The notes under the pieces were generated by a model that worked only from the letters and a program-made list of their open reading frames with translations, ran no database searches and was not told the DNA's origin. A stretch of DNA of 64,000 nucleotides. Source: Nitrosomonas sp. sh817 (GTDB lineage: Bacteria; Pseudomonadota; Gammaproteobacteria; Burkholderiales; Nitrosomonadaceae). The position numbers and the translations under genes were made by a program. Where the stretch lies: positions 2,055,691 to 2,119,690 of the forward strand of contig NZ_CP133083.1 in the NCBI RefSeq assembly GCF_030908545.1, given 5' to 3'. Positions 1 to 8,940 of this stretch are shown here, piece by piece; positions within the stretch are counted from its first letter, which is position 1, and each line of letters begins with the position of its first letter.

Positions 1-740
1 TGCGGTTGCCAGCTTTCGACGTAATCACCATGCACTTGCACATGCCCGACCGGTTCGCAGAAATGGGTCTTGACGCCGCCACCGGCATCAAGCGCCCGCA
101 CCGTCAGTTGCGTGATTTCATAGTCGAAATGAATCACGCCTTCAACGATGACCCACCCCTGATCGACGCGGCCGCCGCTGGCGGCATAATCCCAAGCTGC
201 TTCGACTTCACCGGCGTGATCGATGCGCGATTGGCCTTTGCCGGACGACGACATCACCGGTTTGACGATGCACGGATAGCCAATCGTATTGTCTATTGCC
301 GCTTGCAATTCCGCCAAGCTGTTGGCAAAAGCATACGGCGACGTTGGCAGCCCCAAGGTTTCCGCCGCCAGGCAGCGAATGCCCTCGCGGTTCATCGTCA
401 ACCGGGCGGCGCGCGCGGTCGGAATCACGGTGGCAATGCCCGCTTGCTCGATTTCGACCAGCATGTCGGTGGCGATCGCTTCGATTTCCGGCACGATGAT
501 ATCGGGCTTTTCCTGTTCAACCAATGCCCGCAACGCCTGACCGTCCGCCATATTGATCACATGCGCGCGATGCGCAACCTGATGACCCGGCGCGTTGGCG
601 TAGCGGTCCACTGCGATGGTTTCAACACCCAGGCGCTGCAATGCGATGATGACTTCCTTACCAAGTTCGCCGCTGCCGAGCAGCATGACTTTTTTCGCCG
701 ATGCACTCAGCGGCGTACCGATGATTGATGATGTTTTCAT
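1..740 (-). CDS. purT: Formate-dependent phosphoribosylglycinamide formyltransferase PurT (3' end off the window)
   Basis: PurT uses formate and ATP to formylate GAR to FGAR in de novo purine synthesis in the cytoplasm. The minus-strand reading from the ATG at 740 gives 246 codons without a stop. The N-terminus reads [14 protein letters not shown], followed by [20 protein letters not shown], the MNREGIR stretch and the [14 protein letters not shown] nucleotide loop, all typical of PurT and its ATP-grasp fold. The family is about 390-400 residues, so roughly the last third lies outside the window. The start overlaps the queG stop by four bases (ATGA), so the two genes are probably co-transcribed. 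Identification rests on motif recall. PurK is a relative but lacks this N-terminal pattern. Confidence 0.93.
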   Translation of the reverse strand, partial: MKTSSIIGTPLSASAKKVMLLGSGELGKEVIIALQRLGVETIAVDRYANAPGHQVAHRAHVINMADGQALRALVEQEKPDIIVPEIEAIATDMLVEIEQAGIATVIPTARAARLTMNREGIRCLAAETLGLPTSPYAFANSLAELQAAIDNTIGYPCIVKPVMSSSGKGQSRIDHAGEVEAAWDYAASGGRVDQGWVIVEGVIHFDYEITQLTVRALDAGGGVKTHFCEPVGHVQVHGDYVESWQP

Positions 741-1852
741 GTTGATGACTCCCGAATGGCGGTTGTTTTTTGATGTTGTTGTTGCAGTGCCCATTGCACA
801 TGTTCGCGCACCATGTCCGATGGATCATCCGCGCGCGCTTGCAGTGCGCTGACGATTTCCGCGGAATACGGCGCGTTGCCCAAACCGACGGCGATATTAC
901 GCAACCATTGCTGATAGCCGATGCGCCGGATCGCACTACCCGCTAGTTTGGTCTCGAATGTAGCCTGATCCCAGCCGAACAATTCGACGAGCGAGACATC
1001 GTCCAGACCGTTACGCACGTGAAAGTCGTTTTCTTGGGTGATTTTGGCGTATTTATTCCACGGGCACACCAATTGGCAATCGTCGCAGCCATAGATGCGA
1101 TTACCGATCAGCGGCCGCAATGGCTCGGGAATGCTGTCTTTCAATTCGATGGTCAGATAGGAAATACAACGGCGCGCATCGACTTGGTAAGGTCCGATGA
1201 TCGCCCGCGTCGGACAAATGTCGATGCAGCGGGTGCAACTGCCGCAATAACTTGCGGTTTCTTCGTCTACCGGCAGCGGCAGATCGACGTACATTTCGCC
1301 GAGGAAAAACATCGAACCGGCTTGGCGATTCAGTAATAAGGTGTGCTTGCCGCGCCAGCCCAAACCGGATTTCTGTGCCCAGGCGACTTCCATCACCGGC
1401 GCGCTGTCGGAAAATACGCGGTAATTGAACGGACCGGCCGCTTCGGTGATTTTGTCGGCCAGTTTCTGCAACCGCGCGCGGATCACCTTGTGGTAATCGC
1501 GTCCCAATGCATAGCGCGAAATAAACGCGCGATTGCCATCGTGGATCACTTCCCAACTGCTTTTGACGGCGGGCGGCGCATAGTTGATACAAACGGAAAT
1601 GACTCGCTGCGTGCCGGGTTCCAATTCCGCGGGCCGGGTACGCTTGGTGCCGTGTTTTGCCATATAATCCATGGTGCCATGGCATCCTTGTTCCAGCCAG
1701 CGGAACAAGCCGGATTCCACTGCCGACATATCCGCCTGCGCATCGGCGATGCGGACATCGTGAAATCCGAGTTCCTTGCCCCAGGCTTTGATCGCTGTTG
1801 CTAAAACAGCAAAATCTGAAATCTTTTTTGTATTAATGGTATTTACTTGCAT
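737..1852 (-). CDS. queG: Epoxyqueuosine reductase QueG
   Basis: QueG performs the last step of queuosine synthesis, reducing epoxyqueuosine to queuosine in tRNA anticodons with cobalamin and two [4Fe-4S] clusters. The 371-residue product has the first ferredoxin-like cysteine set C203, C206, C209, C213 ([12 protein letters not shown]). A second set is C229, C256, C259, C263 ([12 protein letters not shown]). The DSAPV motif near residue 149 holds the family's proposed catalytic aspartate. Length matches the family. The ATG at 1852 lies inside the divergent tsaE start region, and the 3' end overlaps purT by four bases. Confidence 0.95.
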   Translation of the reverse strand: MQVNTINTKKISDFAVLATAIKAWGKELGFHDVRIADAQADMSAVESGLFRWLEQGCHGTMDYMAKHGTKRTRPAELEPGTQRVISVCINYAPPAVKSSWEVIHDGNRAFISRYALGRDYHKVIRARLQKLADKITEAAGPFNYRVFSDSAPVMEVAWAQKSGLGWRGKHTLLLNRQAGSMFFLGEMYVDLPLPVDEETASYCGSCTRCIDICPTRAIIGPYQVDARRCISYLTIELKDSIPEPLRPLIGNRIYGCDDCQLVCPWNKYAKITQENDFHVRNGLDDVSLVELFGWDQATFETKLAGSAIRRIGYQQWLRNIAVGLGNAPYSAEIVSALQARADDPSDMVREHVQWALQQQHQKTTAIRESST

Positions 1853-2350
1853 AACGAACTTTCGACAGCGGTTGAGTCAGCGCGCAATTTTTCCTGTTAT
1901 CTTGCCGATGACACAGCAACCCTAAAATTTGGTGAAAAATTATCGGCTTACCTGAAACCCGGCATGGCCATTCATCTGACCGGCAACTTGGGTTCCGGCA
2001 AGACAACCCTAACCCGAGGCATGCTGCGCGGACTTGGATACCCGCATGCCGTCAAGAGTCCGACGTATAATCTGGTTGAAATCTACGAAATCTCTGGGTT
2101 ATACTTCTATCACTTTGATTTTTATCGGTTCAATGATTACCTTGAATGGGAAGAAGCAGGTTTCCGCGAATATTTTAATGCAGATTCGATTTGCGTGGTT
2201 GAATGGCCTGAAAAAGCGGGTGATTTATTACCACCGCCGGATCTGCGGTGCATTATTAGCGTTCTCGATGCTGGCCGGCAAATCGAAATTCAGGCTTGCA
2301 CCGAGACAGGAAAACAATGTTTAACGCATTGGAAAGCAATCAGCCGGTAA
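1847..2350 (+). CDS. tsaE: tRNA threonylcarbamoyladenosine biosynthesis ATPase TsaE
   Basis: TsaE is the small P-loop ATPase that works with TsaB and TsaD to make N6-threonylcarbamoyladenosine at position 37 of ANN-decoding tRNAs. The 167-residue product has the Walker A loop GNLGSGKTT at residues 46-54 and the late VVEWPEKAGDLLP segment typical of TsaE. No ATG precedes the Walker loop with enough room for the N-terminal strand. The TTG at 1847 is therefore the likely start, and it overlaps the divergent queG start codon by six bases. The 3' end overlaps the amiC start, a common betaproteobacterial order. Confidence 0.93.
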   Translation: MHNELSTAVESARNFSCYLADDTATLKFGEKLSAYLKPGMAIHLTGNLGSGKTTLTRGMLRGLGYPHAVKSPTYNLVEIYEISGLYFYHFDFYRFNDYLEWEEAGFREYFNADSICVVEWPEKAGDLLPPPDLRCIISVLDAGRQIEIQACTETGKQCLTHWKAISR

Positions 2351-3777
2351 CGCCTCTTTTCAGAACTCCATATTGCGCGTCCGCAAGGACATATCTGCAA
2401 GTCTTTCAGCTGATTGTTCTATTGTTCTGCATACTGGCGCTACAGCCGGCAATCGCAGCAGATGCGACGGTTAAATCCGCCCGCATGGGACTCACACCCG
2501 ATTACACTCGTATTACTTTGGAATCCAATCAACCATTGGATTACGAGCTAAGCATGCTGAGCAATCCGCATCGCGTCGTCATCGATCTCAACCGAACCAA
2601 GATCACCCCAGCACTCGCCGCTTTGCCGGATAAAGTCGATGCGATTGATCCATACGTGCAGAAAATCCGTGTCGGGCAGTTTAAGCCTGATGTGATCCGG
2701 CTGGTTTTCGACTTGAAGTCGAATGTCGTGCCGCGTGCTTTTGTGATGGAACCGAAGGATAACTTTGCACATCGTTTGATCTTGGATATTCATCACCCCG
2801 ATAAGGCAATCCAAACCGCGGCAACTGACAACGTCATTAACAACGCTCCCAGTGGATTTGAAACCGATGTGCTGGATGAACTGGTCGCGACGCTGATGCA
2901 AAGCGGAACTGCTGAGAAGAAAGAAAAACCGGCGCAATGGATTTTCCCGCACGGGCCGAAACCGCAACAACTGACAACTGCCGTGACACCTGCCAAGCAA
3001 CCCGGCAACATCCCGGCAACACAGAATCGCAAACCTGAAAAAGTCAAAGTTCCGCGCATTTTAATCGTCGCAATCGATCCCGGGCATGGCGGCAAGGATC
3101 CCGGTGCAGTCGGTCAACAAGGCACTTATGAAAAAGATGTCACGCTGGCGATTGCCCGCAAACTGAAAGAGCGCATCGACAAGGAACCCAACATGCGCGC
3201 CGTTTTGACGCGCAACGGGGATTACTATATCTCATTGCCGCAGCGGCGCATCAACGCCCGGCGCGCCAATGCCGACCTGTTCATTTCCATTCATGCCGAC
3301 GCCAATCCCAAATCCCATGCGCACGGCTCTTCGGTTTTCACGCTTTCGGAACATGGCGCGACTTCGACAACCGCCAGTTGGCTTGCGAATAAGGAAAACA
3401 GCGTCGACAACGATCTGATGGGCGGCATCGATATCACCTCAAAATCCAAGGATATCAGAGAATTGCTGCTGGATTTGTCGCTCAACGCGACCATTAACGA
3501 TAGCGTCAAACTGGCCGAATACGTGTTAAAGCAGCTTGGCGGCATCAATCATCTGCACAAACGCAATGTTGAACAAGCGGGCTTTGCTGTGCTCAAGTCG
3601 CCCGATATCCCGTCAATTTTGGTCGAAACCGCATTCTTGAGCAATCCCAAGGAAGAGGTCAAATTGCGCAGCACGCAATATCAAAACCGGATGGCGGATG
3701 CCATGTTTCTAGGTATCAAAAAATACTTTTCGGATAATCCTGCATTAGCGCGTTCTGAAATGGCTCAAGTCAAGTAG
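2317..3777 (+). CDS. amiC: N-acetylmuramoyl-L-alanine amidase AmiC
   Basis: This periplasmic zinc amidase cleaves the stem peptide from peptidoglycan during daughter-cell separation. An N-terminal hydrophobic stretch (FQLIVLLFCILALQPAIAADA) reads as a signal peptide. An AMIN domain at about residues 50-160 (VKSARMGLTPDYTRITLES...HRLILDI) should direct it to the septum. A proline- and lysine-rich linker leads to the Amidase_3 domain with zinc ligands in AIDPGHGGKDPGA, SIHADAN and the glutamate of ILVETAFLSNP. I chose the ATG at 2317, preceded by AGGAAAAC, over a TTG 21 bases upstream, giving 486 residues. It overlaps tsaE by 34 bases. AmiC is favoured over AmiB because of the AMIN domain and the absence of LysM repeats. 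Confidence 0.92.
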   Translation: MFNALESNQPVTPLFRTPYCASARTYLQVFQLIVLLFCILALQPAIAADATVKSARMGLTPDYTRITLESNQPLDYELSMLSNPHRVVIDLNRTKITPALAALPDKVDAIDPYVQKIRVGQFKPDVIRLVFDLKSNVVPRAFVMEPKDNFAHRLILDIHHPDKAIQTAATDNVINNAPSGFETDVLDELVATLMQSGTAEKKEKPAQWIFPHGPKPQQLTTAVTPAKQPGNIPATQNRKPEKVKVPRILIVAIDPGHGGKDPGAVGQQGTYEKDVTLAIARKLKERIDKEPNMRAVLTRNGDYYISLPQRRINARRANADLFISIHADANPKSHAHGSSVFTLSEHGATSTTASWLANKENSVDNDLMGGIDITSKSKDIRELLLDLSLNATINDSVKLAEYVLKQLGGINHLHKRNVEQAGFAVLKSPDIPSILVETAFLSNPKEEVKLRSTQYQNRMADAMFLGIKKYFSDNPALARSEMAQVK

Positions 3778-3953
3778 GCTTCGCTCCAATTCCCCGAAAT
3801 TCACGATCATTCCAGCCGTTTTGTTTTAATATAGATCGTAAATAATAGGTTTCATTGTAAATTCGCGAGTCTTGAATCAACAGTTTTAATTCCGATCTGA
3901 TATCGCATCATTTTTTGGCCGCTACTTTAATATGCTCAACCCAGCAGCAATGT

Positions 3954-5093
3954 ATGCACTCTGAACTTGTTCACAAATCGCTCAATACCTGGTACCAGCT
4001 CACCATTGCTGATGGTTTCACGCAAATCGTTTTGACGGGTAATTACACGCTGACCGCGTTGGGGCACTACCTGGAATCGTTAACCGCTGAACTGACGCAA
4101 CAAGCCGAGAATCAAGACCTCCGCTGGGATTTGACCCGCATTCAACAGCTTGATACCGCCGGAACAGCGATCCTCTGGCGAGCCTGGAAGGGGCAACGTC
4201 CCGCGCATCTGCAGTTGCGCCCGGAACATGAAAAGATGTTTGCCCGGCTTGAACACACCCCGGTTCTGCGCGCAGGCACCCGCCGCCGGGATTTAGCATG
4301 GCCCATCACAACTCTTGGCAGGCTGGCGTTGCTATTGTGGAGTAATGCGCTCGGATTGGTCATGCTGATTGGTCAATTGCTGCTGGATGTATTGTATTTG
4401 ATACGGCATCCTGTCTTAATCCCTTGGCGCGAAATCTCCGCGAATCTATACCGCACCGGGGCGCAGGCTCTGGGAATTACAGCATTGGTCGGTTTTCTGA
4501 TCGGTATCGTATTGAGCTATCTGTCTTCCAAGCAATTACAGATATTCGGCGCGGATATCTTTATCATCAATATCCTTGGCATCAGCATTATCCGCGAATT
4601 AGGCCCCATGCTGGCCGCTATTCTTGTCGCCGGCCGTTCCGGTTCGTCGATGACCGCGCAATTAGGGGTGATGCGGGTCACGCAGGAATTGGATGCTTTA
4701 ACCGTCATGGGCATCTCGCACAGCCAGCGCCTCATTTTGCCCAAAGTTTTGGGCCTCGGCATCGCCATGCCTTTATTAGTGTTGTGGACCAGCGCCATCG
4801 CATTAATCGGCGGAATGGTTGCGGCTGAGTTACAATTAGGGTTGAGTTATCACCATTTCTTGCGGGCATTGCCGGATGTCGTGCCGATCGCAAATTTATG
4901 GCTCGGATTAGGAAAAGGGATTGTGTGCGGCATGGTGATCGCGCTCATTGCTTGTCATTTCGGGTTAAGAATCAAACCTAACACGGAGAGTCTGGGAGAA
5001 GGCACCACCACTTCCGTGGTTACCGCAATCACAATGGTGATCATTATCGATGCAATATTTGCCGTCATGTTCTCAGATGTAGGAATCACCTAG
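3954..5093 (+). CDS. MlaE-family ABC permease with N-terminal STAS domain
   Basis: This is the inner-membrane permease of an MCE-type phospholipid transport system (Mla/Pqi-like). Residues 1-100 form a soluble STAS-like domain (WDLTRIQQLDTAGTAILWRAW), the role played by separate MlaB in E. coli. The C-terminal 260 residues are a standard MlaE permease with several membrane spans and the conserved IIRELGPMLAAILVAGRSGSSMTAQLGVM segment. The ATG at 3954 gives 379 residues. An in-frame TTG at 3915 would add 13 residues and cannot be excluded. It is followed after four bases by the ATPase gene. Confidence 0.9.
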   Translation: MHSELVHKSLNTWYQLTIADGFTQIVLTGNYTLTALGHYLESLTAELTQQAENQDLRWDLTRIQQLDTAGTAILWRAWKGQRPAHLQLRPEHEKMFARLEHTPVLRAGTRRRDLAWPITTLGRLALLLWSNALGLVMLIGQLLLDVLYLIRHPVLIPWREISANLYRTGAQALGITALVGFLIGIVLSYLSSKQLQIFGADIFIINILGISIIRELGPMLAAILVAGRSGSSMTAQLGVMRVTQELDALTVMGISHSQRLILPKVLGLGIAMPLLVLWTSAIALIGGMVAAELQLGLSYHHFLRALPDVVPIANLWLGLGKGIVCGMVIALIACHFGLRIKPNTESLGEGTTTSVVTAITMVIIIDAIFAVMFSDVGIT

Positions 5094-5097
5094 CGCC

Positions 5098-5907
5098 ATG
5101 CCGAATCCCGAATGTGTCATTGAGATCGAGTCTCTCCATACCCGGTTTGGCAGCCATGTGGTTCATCGCGGCATTGATTTATGCGTTTATCGCGGCGAAA
5201 TTCTCACGCTTATCGGCGGCTCGGGCAGCGGAAAAACCACCTTGTTGCGGCAAATGCTGGGCTTGGAACAGCCGTCGCAAGGCAGCGTCAAGATTTTTGG
5301 CCAACCCCGGGATGATATGCTTCGCAATCATCTGAAAAGTAATATCCGTAACCGCTCCGGTGTTCTGTTTCAGCAAGGTGCGCTGTTCAGCGCGCTGACT
5401 GTTTTCGACAATGTCGCCCTGCCACTGCGAGAACTTCACTTGTTGAGCGACGATCTGATTCGTGAATTGGTAATGATCAAACTCGATATGGTTGCCATCG
5501 GCGCGGAACACGCCGACAAAATGCCGGCCGCTTTGTCAGGCGGCATGATCAAACGCGTCGCGTTAGCGCGTGCGTTAGCGCTGGATCCCGAGCTGCTTTT
5601 TTTGGATGAACCGACCGCCGGTTTGGATCCCGAACTCAGCGAAAGCTTTGTTGAATTGATCCTTTCGCTGCGCCGGGAATTGAATCTCACTATCGTGATG
5701 GTGACGCATGATCTGGATACGCTGGTGGCGCTGTCCGACCGCATTGCCGTACTCGCCGATCAGAAAGTGATTATCGCCGACACGCTGGAGCAAATATGCC
5801 GGTTCCAGCATCCGTTTATCACCAGCTTTTTCAAAAGCATTCGACACAAACTTGAACAAAACACTCACTCGGAGCATTCATGGAAAACCGCGCCCATGCC
5901 CTTGTAG
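5098..5907 (+). CDS. MlaF-type ABC transporter ATPase
   Basis: Cytoplasmic ATPase that powers the MCE lipid transporter encoded around it. In the 269-residue protein the Walker A loop is GGSGSGKTT near residue 38. The signature is LSGGMIKRVALARAL near residue 143, Walker B is LLFLDEPTAGLDPE, and the switch histidine is in VTHDLDTL. LSGGM in place of LSGGQ is typical of the MlaF group. The C-terminal 28 bases overlap the MCE gene start, so translation is probably coupled. It sits between the permease and the MCE protein. Confidence 0.92.
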   Translation: MPNPECVIEIESLHTRFGSHVVHRGIDLCVYRGEILTLIGGSGSGKTTLLRQMLGLEQPSQGSVKIFGQPRDDMLRNHLKSNIRNRSGVLFQQGALFSALTVFDNVALPLRELHLLSDDLIRELVMIKLDMVAIGAEHADKMPAALSGGMIKRVALARALALDPELLFLDEPTAGLDPELSESFVELILSLRRELNLTIVMVTHDLDTLVALSDRIAVLADQKVIIADTLEQICRFQHPFITSFFKSIRHKLEQNTHSEHSWKTAPMPL

Positions 5908-6779
5908 CCGGCATTTTTGTTATTTTTCTCAGCATCGCCGCCGGCTTGGTTGCAGCTTGGTTTAGCGGCGACAATATCCAGCGCATTTCCTATCTGGTTG
6001 TCACAAAGGAATCCGTGAGCGGGCTCAATCCTCAGTCTTCCGTGCATTACCGCGGCGTACTCATCGGCAAAGTTGAAGATATTGAATTCGATCCCGATGA
6101 TTCGCAGCAAATTCTCGTACATATCGCGGTCAATGAAAACGTCAATTTGCAAAATACCGTGTACGCGCAGCTTGGCTATCAAGGGGTAACCGGTCTTGCC
6201 TATATCCAATTGAACGATGACGGCATCGGCACCGGCAAGCTGCCGGATCATGCGCGCATTCCGATGCGTCGCTCGCTATTCGATGAAGTCACGGTTTCCG
6301 GCCAGCACTTGTTGACGAATGTCAACAAATTAGTGTTGAAAATGAACCACCTGCTTAACGATGACAATCAAACGCATATTGGACAAATTCTGCAAAATAT
6401 CGATAAAGCCACCAAAAACTTTGAAGGTATCGCCAGTCACTTGCAACCGGTATTGGAGTCGTTCACGGAATTGACAACCGAATCAAGCTTTCTGGTAAAA
6501 CGGCTTGATCAACTGCTGGGGGAAATTAATCTGGCGGTAAATAAAGCCAATCAAAAAGAAGGTATTTTCGACAGCTTGGCGGAAAGCGCTCAAGAACTCG
6601 CCGTCACTATTCCCGAATTGAGAAAATTGAGTAACAACATTGCACGTAACTCAAGCAACTTTGACCGGGTGTTACAGCAATTGGAAGAGAATCCGCAAAG
6701 CTTGATATTTGGGCGCCCATCGATACAACCCGGACCGGGAGAGGAAGGATTTGTGCCACCGAAAGGAATCCAGCAATGA
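5880..6779 (+). CDS. MCE/MlaD-family periplasmic lipid-binding protein
   Basis: The 299-residue protein has one N-terminal membrane anchor (residues 7-27, ALVAGIFVIFLSIAAGLVAAW). An MCE domain follows (SVHYRGVLIGKVEDIEFDPDDSQQILVHIAVNENV...), then a long helical, asparagine- and leucine-rich tail. The family forms hexamers at the inner membrane that move phospholipids between membranes. The tail is longer than in E. coli MlaD (about 180 residues) and resembles Pqi/TTG2-type MCE proteins of betaproteobacteria. It overlaps the upstream ATPase by 28 bases and the next lipoprotein gene by four. Confidence 0.9.
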   Translation: MENRAHALVAGIFVIFLSIAAGLVAAWFSGDNIQRISYLVVTKESVSGLNPQSSVHYRGVLIGKVEDIEFDPDDSQQILVHIAVNENVNLQNTVYAQLGYQGVTGLAYIQLNDDGIGTGKLPDHARIPMRRSLFDEVTVSGQHLLTNVNKLVLKMNHLLNDDNQTHIGQILQNIDKATKNFEGIASHLQPVLESFTELTTESSFLVKRLDQLLGEINLAVNKANQKEGIFDSLAESAQELAVTIPELRKLSNNIARNSSNFDRVLQQLEENPQSLIFGRPSIQPGPGEEGFVPPKGIQQ

Positions 6780-7417
6780 TCAGAATGCTGCAATCAATAT
6801 TGTTTATTTCATTAATCTCGGGTTGTACGCCGCTGCAAAAAACACCCGGTGCGATATCGACTTATGATTTTGGTGTGCTTTATCCGTCCAATATGGAAAT
6901 GGAAACGGCAACAACACAAGTACCGCAATCCCAGTTTGCCAAAAAAAGCTTACTGATAGCCGATGTGTCATCCCCTGCATGGCTTGATAACACCGCGATT
7001 CATTATCGTTTGATGTATCACAATCCCGCGCAAACATTCACTTATGGAAACAGCCGCTGGATCGCGGCACCCGCCGCGTTGTTTACGCAGCAGTTGCGCG
7101 ACCGGATTGCCTCCCGGTTGAATGAATATGTCATTAAGGACAGCAGCACCGCAAAAACCGACCGGATATTGGACATCGAGTTGAAAGAGCTTGTACATTT
7201 GTTCGAAACCACGACCGACAGCCACGTTGCATTCGGATTACGCGCCAGCTTGATCGAACGCAATTCACGCAGGCTGCTGGCGCAAAAAGATCTCAGCATT
7301 ACAGCAAAAGCACCCTCTCCCGATGCTGCTGGGGCTGTCTCCGCCATCAGTACCGCCAGTAACCGGATCATCAACGAGCTAATCGATTGGTTGAATTCTG
7401 TATCGCTTAACGACTAG
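6776..7417 (+). CDS. ABC-type transport auxiliary lipoprotein (PqiC-like)
   Basis: The 213-residue product starts with a lipoprotein signal whose lipobox is LISGC, so the mature protein should begin at the cysteine near residue 17. The body (FAKKSLLIADVSSPAWLDNTAIHYR...YGNSRWIAAPAALFTQQLRDRI) matches the ABC_trans_aux/PqiC family. Its members are outer-membrane partners of MCE transporters. The start overlaps the MCE gene stop (ATGA), so it is the last gene of the operon. I infer that it replaces MlaA/MlaC here, since neither is adjacent. Confidence 0.88.
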   Translation: MIRMLQSILFISLISGCTPLQKTPGAISTYDFGVLYPSNMEMETATTQVPQSQFAKKSLLIADVSSPAWLDNTAIHYRLMYHNPAQTFTYGNSRWIAAPAALFTQQLRDRIASRLNEYVIKDSSTAKTDRILDIELKELVHLFETTTDSHVAFGLRASLIERNSRRLLAQKDLSITAKAPSPDAAGAVSAISTASNRIINELIDWLNSVSLND

Positions 7418-7492
7418 CGCTGCGTTGCGATCCTATTAGCCGTGACATTTTGTTATGTTAGTATCTTATCAACCCCAAAACAACGGATTCAC

Positions 7493-7621
7493 ATGCGTTT
7501 ACTTATTATCATGATTTTTTCAGCTTACCTTTTGAATGCCTGCGGCCATAAAGGCCCGCTGCATTTACCCAAAACCGGCGATGAGAACCCCGCAACAACC
7601 CATGACATCGAAAAGAAATGA
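7493..7621 (+). CDS. lptM: LptM (YifL/LppL-type) small lipoprotein
   Basis: A 42-codon gene reads MRLLIIMIFSAYLLNACGHKG and ends in a polar tail. The signal peptide, the lipobox LLNAC and the CGHKGPLHLP start of the mature peptide match LptM/YifL (CGxKGPLYxP). That lipoprotein assists maturation of the LptD-LptE LPS translocon. The position is diagnostic, since LptM genes commonly precede lysA. The stop overlaps the lysA ATG by four bases (ATGA at 7618). Confidence 0.9.
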   Translation: MRLLIIMIFSAYLLNACGHKGPLHLPKTGDENPATTHDIEKK

Positions 7622-8874
7622 GCGGCTTTCCCGAATTTAATTACCGTGGCAATGAGCTTTTTGTGGAATCGGTGCCGTTGCGAAAGATCGCTGAAACCTT
7701 CGGAACACCTTGTTATGTTTATTCCCGATCCGCTCTCACCAAAGCTTATCAAAAATTTGAAACAGCTTTTGCCGGCCGCGATCATTTAATCTGCTATGCG
7801 GTAAAAGCCAATTCCAATATCGCCATACTGAATCTCTTCGCACAACTTGGCAGCGGTTTTGATATTGTGTCGGGCGGAGAATTGCAGCGCGTGCTCCAAG
7901 CCGGCGGCGATCCGGGTAAAACTGTCTTTTCAGGTGTCGGAAAAAGCCGTGCTGAAATGCAACTGGCGCTAAATGCCGATATCCTGTGTTTTAACGTGGA
8001 ATCCGAAGCTGAATTAATCACCTTAAACGAAGTAGCACAAGCAATGGGCAAAATTGCTCCGGTTAGCCTGCGCGTTAATCCGGATGTCGATGCCAAAACC
8101 CATCCGTACATTTCTACCGGCTTGAAGGAAAACAAATTCGGCATCCCGGCCAGTGCCGCCGCAAGCATCTATCAATCCGCGCATCAGTATTCGAATATCC
8201 GTTTTACAGGACTCGACTGCCATATCGGCTCGCAATTAACGGAACTCGGCCCCTTTATGCAAGCCGGTGAAAAGATGCTCCAATTGCTTAATACATTGCA
8301 ATCGCAGGGATTGGAGATCGAGCATCTGGATTTGGGCGGCGGGCTGGGTATACGCTATGCCCACGAAACGCCGCCAACCATTGAGAATTACGTTGCTTCA
8401 CTTTGCGCCGGCACTCAGCACATCAAACAACGCTTACTGATAGAACCAGGACGCTCCTTGGTAGGAAATTCCGGCATTCTGCTAACCCGTATCGAGTACC
8501 TCAAACACACATCCGCCCGGAATTTTGCCATTGTCGATGCAGCGATGAACGATCTGATGCGCCCGGCATTGTATGACGCGTATCATGAAATCCTTCCGGT
8601 CATTAACAACCGGGCAGAACTCAGAAAATACCAAGTCGTCGGTCCAGTATGCGAAACCGGTGATTTTCTGGGGCATGACCGGGAGTTTGCTGTAGAAACC
8701 GGTGATTTATTGTCGGTGATGTCAGCCGGTGCTTATGGCATGAGCATGAGTTCCAATTACAATACCCGGCCACGCGCCGCCGAGATTATGGTGGATCAGG
8801 ATAAAACCTACGTCATCCGGCAACGTGAAACCATCGATCAACTCATCGCATCCGAGCAAACGCTGCCACAATAA
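7618..8874 (+). CDS. lysA: Diaminopimelate decarboxylase LysA
   Basis: LysA decarboxylates meso-diaminopimelate to lysine with PLP. The 418-residue protein has the PLP lysine K63 in CYAVKANSN, the HIGSQL motif after GLDCH, the glycine-rich GGGLGIRY phosphate loop and the CETGDFLG motif, whose cysteine belongs to the partner active site. Length is normal. Translation is coupled to lptM. A second decarboxylase of the same fold at 33702 belongs to an exosortase-associated cluster. This copy keeps the full DapDC motifs and is the likely lysine enzyme. Confidence 0.96.
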   Translation: MSGFPEFNYRGNELFVESVPLRKIAETFGTPCYVYSRSALTKAYQKFETAFAGRDHLICYAVKANSNIAILNLFAQLGSGFDIVSGGELQRVLQAGGDPGKTVFSGVGKSRAEMQLALNADILCFNVESEAELITLNEVAQAMGKIAPVSLRVNPDVDAKTHPYISTGLKENKFGIPASAAASIYQSAHQYSNIRFTGLDCHIGSQLTELGPFMQAGEKMLQLLNTLQSQGLEIEHLDLGGGLGIRYAHETPPTIENYVASLCAGTQHIKQRLLIEPGRSLVGNSGILLTRIEYLKHTSARNFAIVDAAMNDLMRPALYDAYHEILPVINNRAELRKYQVVGPVCETGDFLGHDREFAVETGDLLSVMSAGAYGMSMSSNYNTRPRAAEIMVDQDKTYVIRQRETIDQLIASEQTLPQ

Positions 8875-8940
8875 ATAATCTACATTTGGAGATACGCTCA
8901 ATTATAGTAAGATGCGGTATCGCCCTATGATGAATTTGTA

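Noticed and set aside
6..728. Long plus-strand frame at the left edge
   Set aside because: It is antisense to purT, whose minus-strand translation shows clear family motifs.
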